Source: Caldithrix sp. (GTDB lineage Bacteria; KSB1; UBA2214; DYKH01). Taken from it: DNA of 24,608 nt. The stretch covers positions 1-24,608 of the forward strand of contig DYKH01000080.1 of NCBI GenBank assembly GCA_020722685.1. Direction: 5' to 3'. The translations under genes and the position numbers were made by a program. Positions 23,558 to 24,608 of the stretch are shown piece by piece (position 1 is the stretch's first letter; each line of letters starts with the position of its first letter). The notes under the pieces were generated by a model. It saw only the letters and a program-made list of their open reading frames with translations. It ran no database searches and was not told where the DNA came from.

Positions 23558-24608
23558 TTTATGCCGCTTTCGACCATTCAGCCATGGCCAGTTCTACTGA
23601 GCCATGCTTAAGCACTTGTTCGCCAAAGGTTCGAAGGAAGGCCTCCTGCTGGTCTTGACGATGCCGAGCAATGACATCACTCAAGGTCTTTACATCGGCG
23701 CTCTTCTCCTCCGTTCTTCGCCAATACAAGTAGGCCAAGGTTAAGCAGACCAGATCAAAATAGCGGGAGATTCCTTCATAAGAACGCAGCCGAAAGTCTC
23801 CTAAGCCCAATCGGATTTTTAAGTACAAGTGGTCAACTTCCACCGGCCAACGTCGCGTGTAGCGACCAAGCGCTTCTTGAGCGCCTAAAGACAGATCGGT
23901 GGTCATGAAAAACTTCGGCTTTCTGTCTTTAAGATTCCGTTTGGAAATGAAAATACTGACTTCGTCTTTTATCTCATTCAGATAGCCTGTTAGGCAACTC
24001 ACCCAGTAGCGGGTGGACGAGTCAGAGGATTTCACCATAATAGGATGGAAATCCCGATTCCTTGTGTAATGGGCCAGTTTGGAAAGCGGACCAGAATATT
24101 TGGTTCCTTTCTTGCTAATGATCCGATTATGCTTGAGGGCACAGATTACATGCCATCCTCTTTGGCGGCACAGTTTGATGAGTTTGGCACTCGCATACCA
24201 GCTATCAAAAAGAACGTATACTGGCACCTCCTTCGGCAAAAGATGCGCCAGCTCGTTCAAAATTTCTTTGACAATGGTGTATTTTGTCTTAAACGGTATT
24301 CGCTTCCCTTTTCCCCGTCGACGATTGAAGCGGCGTACCGTATTTTGGCGCAAATATAGCCGCAAAGCGATGGGCGTTGAGCGATTGCCACAGGAGATAT
24401 GAACGGTGACAAAAGCAACCCCGTAGCAATAGCCCTGGCCTTCAGTAGTATTGAAATGCCAGTCGGTCACTTCAAAGTGCAAACTGGTCTTTGGCTTGGG
24501 ACTTTTCGAGTCATCAATACTAATGTAGACCGGCTCAGGGAAAATGGCTCCTGCATTTTCTTGCAGTACCCAACGGACCAATGAGCCGTACATCTGCTGG
24601 CGTAAATG
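23476..24608 (-). mobile_element. Insertion sequence of the IS4 superfamily, right part outside window, left end unresolved
   Basis: The transposase gene shows that an insertion sequence covers the right edge. Its left terminus should lie a short distance beyond the transposase stop, somewhere between about 23440 and 23558. A small inverted repeat, TTGGCC (23476-23481) with GGCCAA (23491-23496), marks a possible end. The other terminal repeat and target duplication are outside the window, so the limits given are a guess. Confidence 0.45.
23559..24608 (-). CDS. IS4-superfamily (IS701/IS4-like) transposase, N-terminus outside window
   Basis: This DDE transposase is read leftwards from the window edge. 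The frame is still open at 24608, so the start lies outside; at least 349 residues are visible against a usual length of about 400. Numbering from the first in-window Met (24593), the catalytic residues are Asp27 or Asp28 in YISIDDSKSPK, Asp130 in VLFDSWYAS and Glu252. Glu252 is within Y245-x(2)-R248-x(3)-E252-x(6)-K259 (YTRRWPVEVDHLYLK), an exact Y-R-E-K signature of the IS4 superfamily. The basic stretch RRFNRRRGKGKR near 87-98 fits DNA binding. The frame is intact as far as visible, so the element may be active. The stop at 23559-23561 abuts the end of the truncated secreted-protein gene. Confidence 0.9.
   Translation of the reverse strand, partial: HLRQQMYGSLVRWVLQENAGAIFPEPVYISIDDSKSPKPKTSLHFEVTDWHFNTTEGQGYCYGVAFVTVHISCGNRSTPIALRLYLRQNTVRRFNRRRGKGKRIPFKTKYTIVKEILNELAHLLPKEVPVYVLFDSWYASAKLIKLCRQRGWHVICALKHNRIISKKGTKYSGPLSKLAHYTRNRDFHPIMVKSSDSSTRYWVSCLTGYLNEIKDEVSIFISKRNLKDRKPKFFMTTDLSLGAQEALGRYTRRWPVEVDHLYLKIRLGLGDFRLRSYEGISRYFDLVCLTLAYLYWRRTEEKSADVKTLSDVIARHRQDQQEAFLRTFGEQVLKHGSVELAMAEWSKAA

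Overview
The window most likely comes from an uncultured Gram-negative bacterium of the FCB side of the tree, such as a KSB1- or Calditrichota-like candidate phylum. This is inferred from family content, not from a marker-gene phylogeny. The evidence is two TonB-dependent receptors with carboxypeptidase-regulatory N-domains, a PorV/PorQ-type outer-membrane protein, a GWxTD-domain protein, and a secreted protein ending in a type IX-like VFPNPY sorting domain. There are no rRNA or tRNA genes and no CRISPR array.

Bases 1-8045 look like ordinary chromosome. The 3' end of an elongation factor P gene (1-83, +) converges on a minus-strand pair matching the TIGR03545/TIGR03546 families (1993-140 and 2654-2130), with a perfect palindrome between them. 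Then, on the plus strand, come an aldo/keto reductase (3076-4047), an MFS exporter (4307-5623) and a large exported beta-propeller protein (5715-8045). An 895-base stretch without a recognisable gene follows (8046-8940). It holds two good sigma70-type promoters and an unattached near-perfect ribosome-binding sequence.

Bases 8941-17842 form the core of the window: TonB-dependent receptor, 1061-residue exported protein with a C-terminal sorting domain, PorV/PorQ protein, strong intrinsic terminator, GWxTD protein. All are on one strand, closely spaced and exported. The order suggests one outer-membrane module: a receptor/transporter, a surface protein and the PorV-type protein that in Bacteroidota accompanies type IX export.

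Bases 17853-21740 look like a second, partly decayed module: a hairpin repeat, a broken copy of the 5' end of the large exported-protein family, a second TonB-dependent receptor (18530-20773) and a lipoprotein (20847-21740). After a promoter and leader hairpin, an eight-bladed PQQ-like beta-propeller lipoprotein (22048-23325) is followed 22 bases later by a short gene that is little more than a signal peptide. That gene ends against an IS4-superfamily transposase running off the right edge (23559-24608, -), so the module was probably cut by an insertion.

Taken together the window is rich in envelope functions. The most interesting candidate system is the receptor / sorted exoprotein / PorV / GWxTD cassette, with a degenerate second copy beside another receptor. 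Its substrate and function cannot be read from the sequence.
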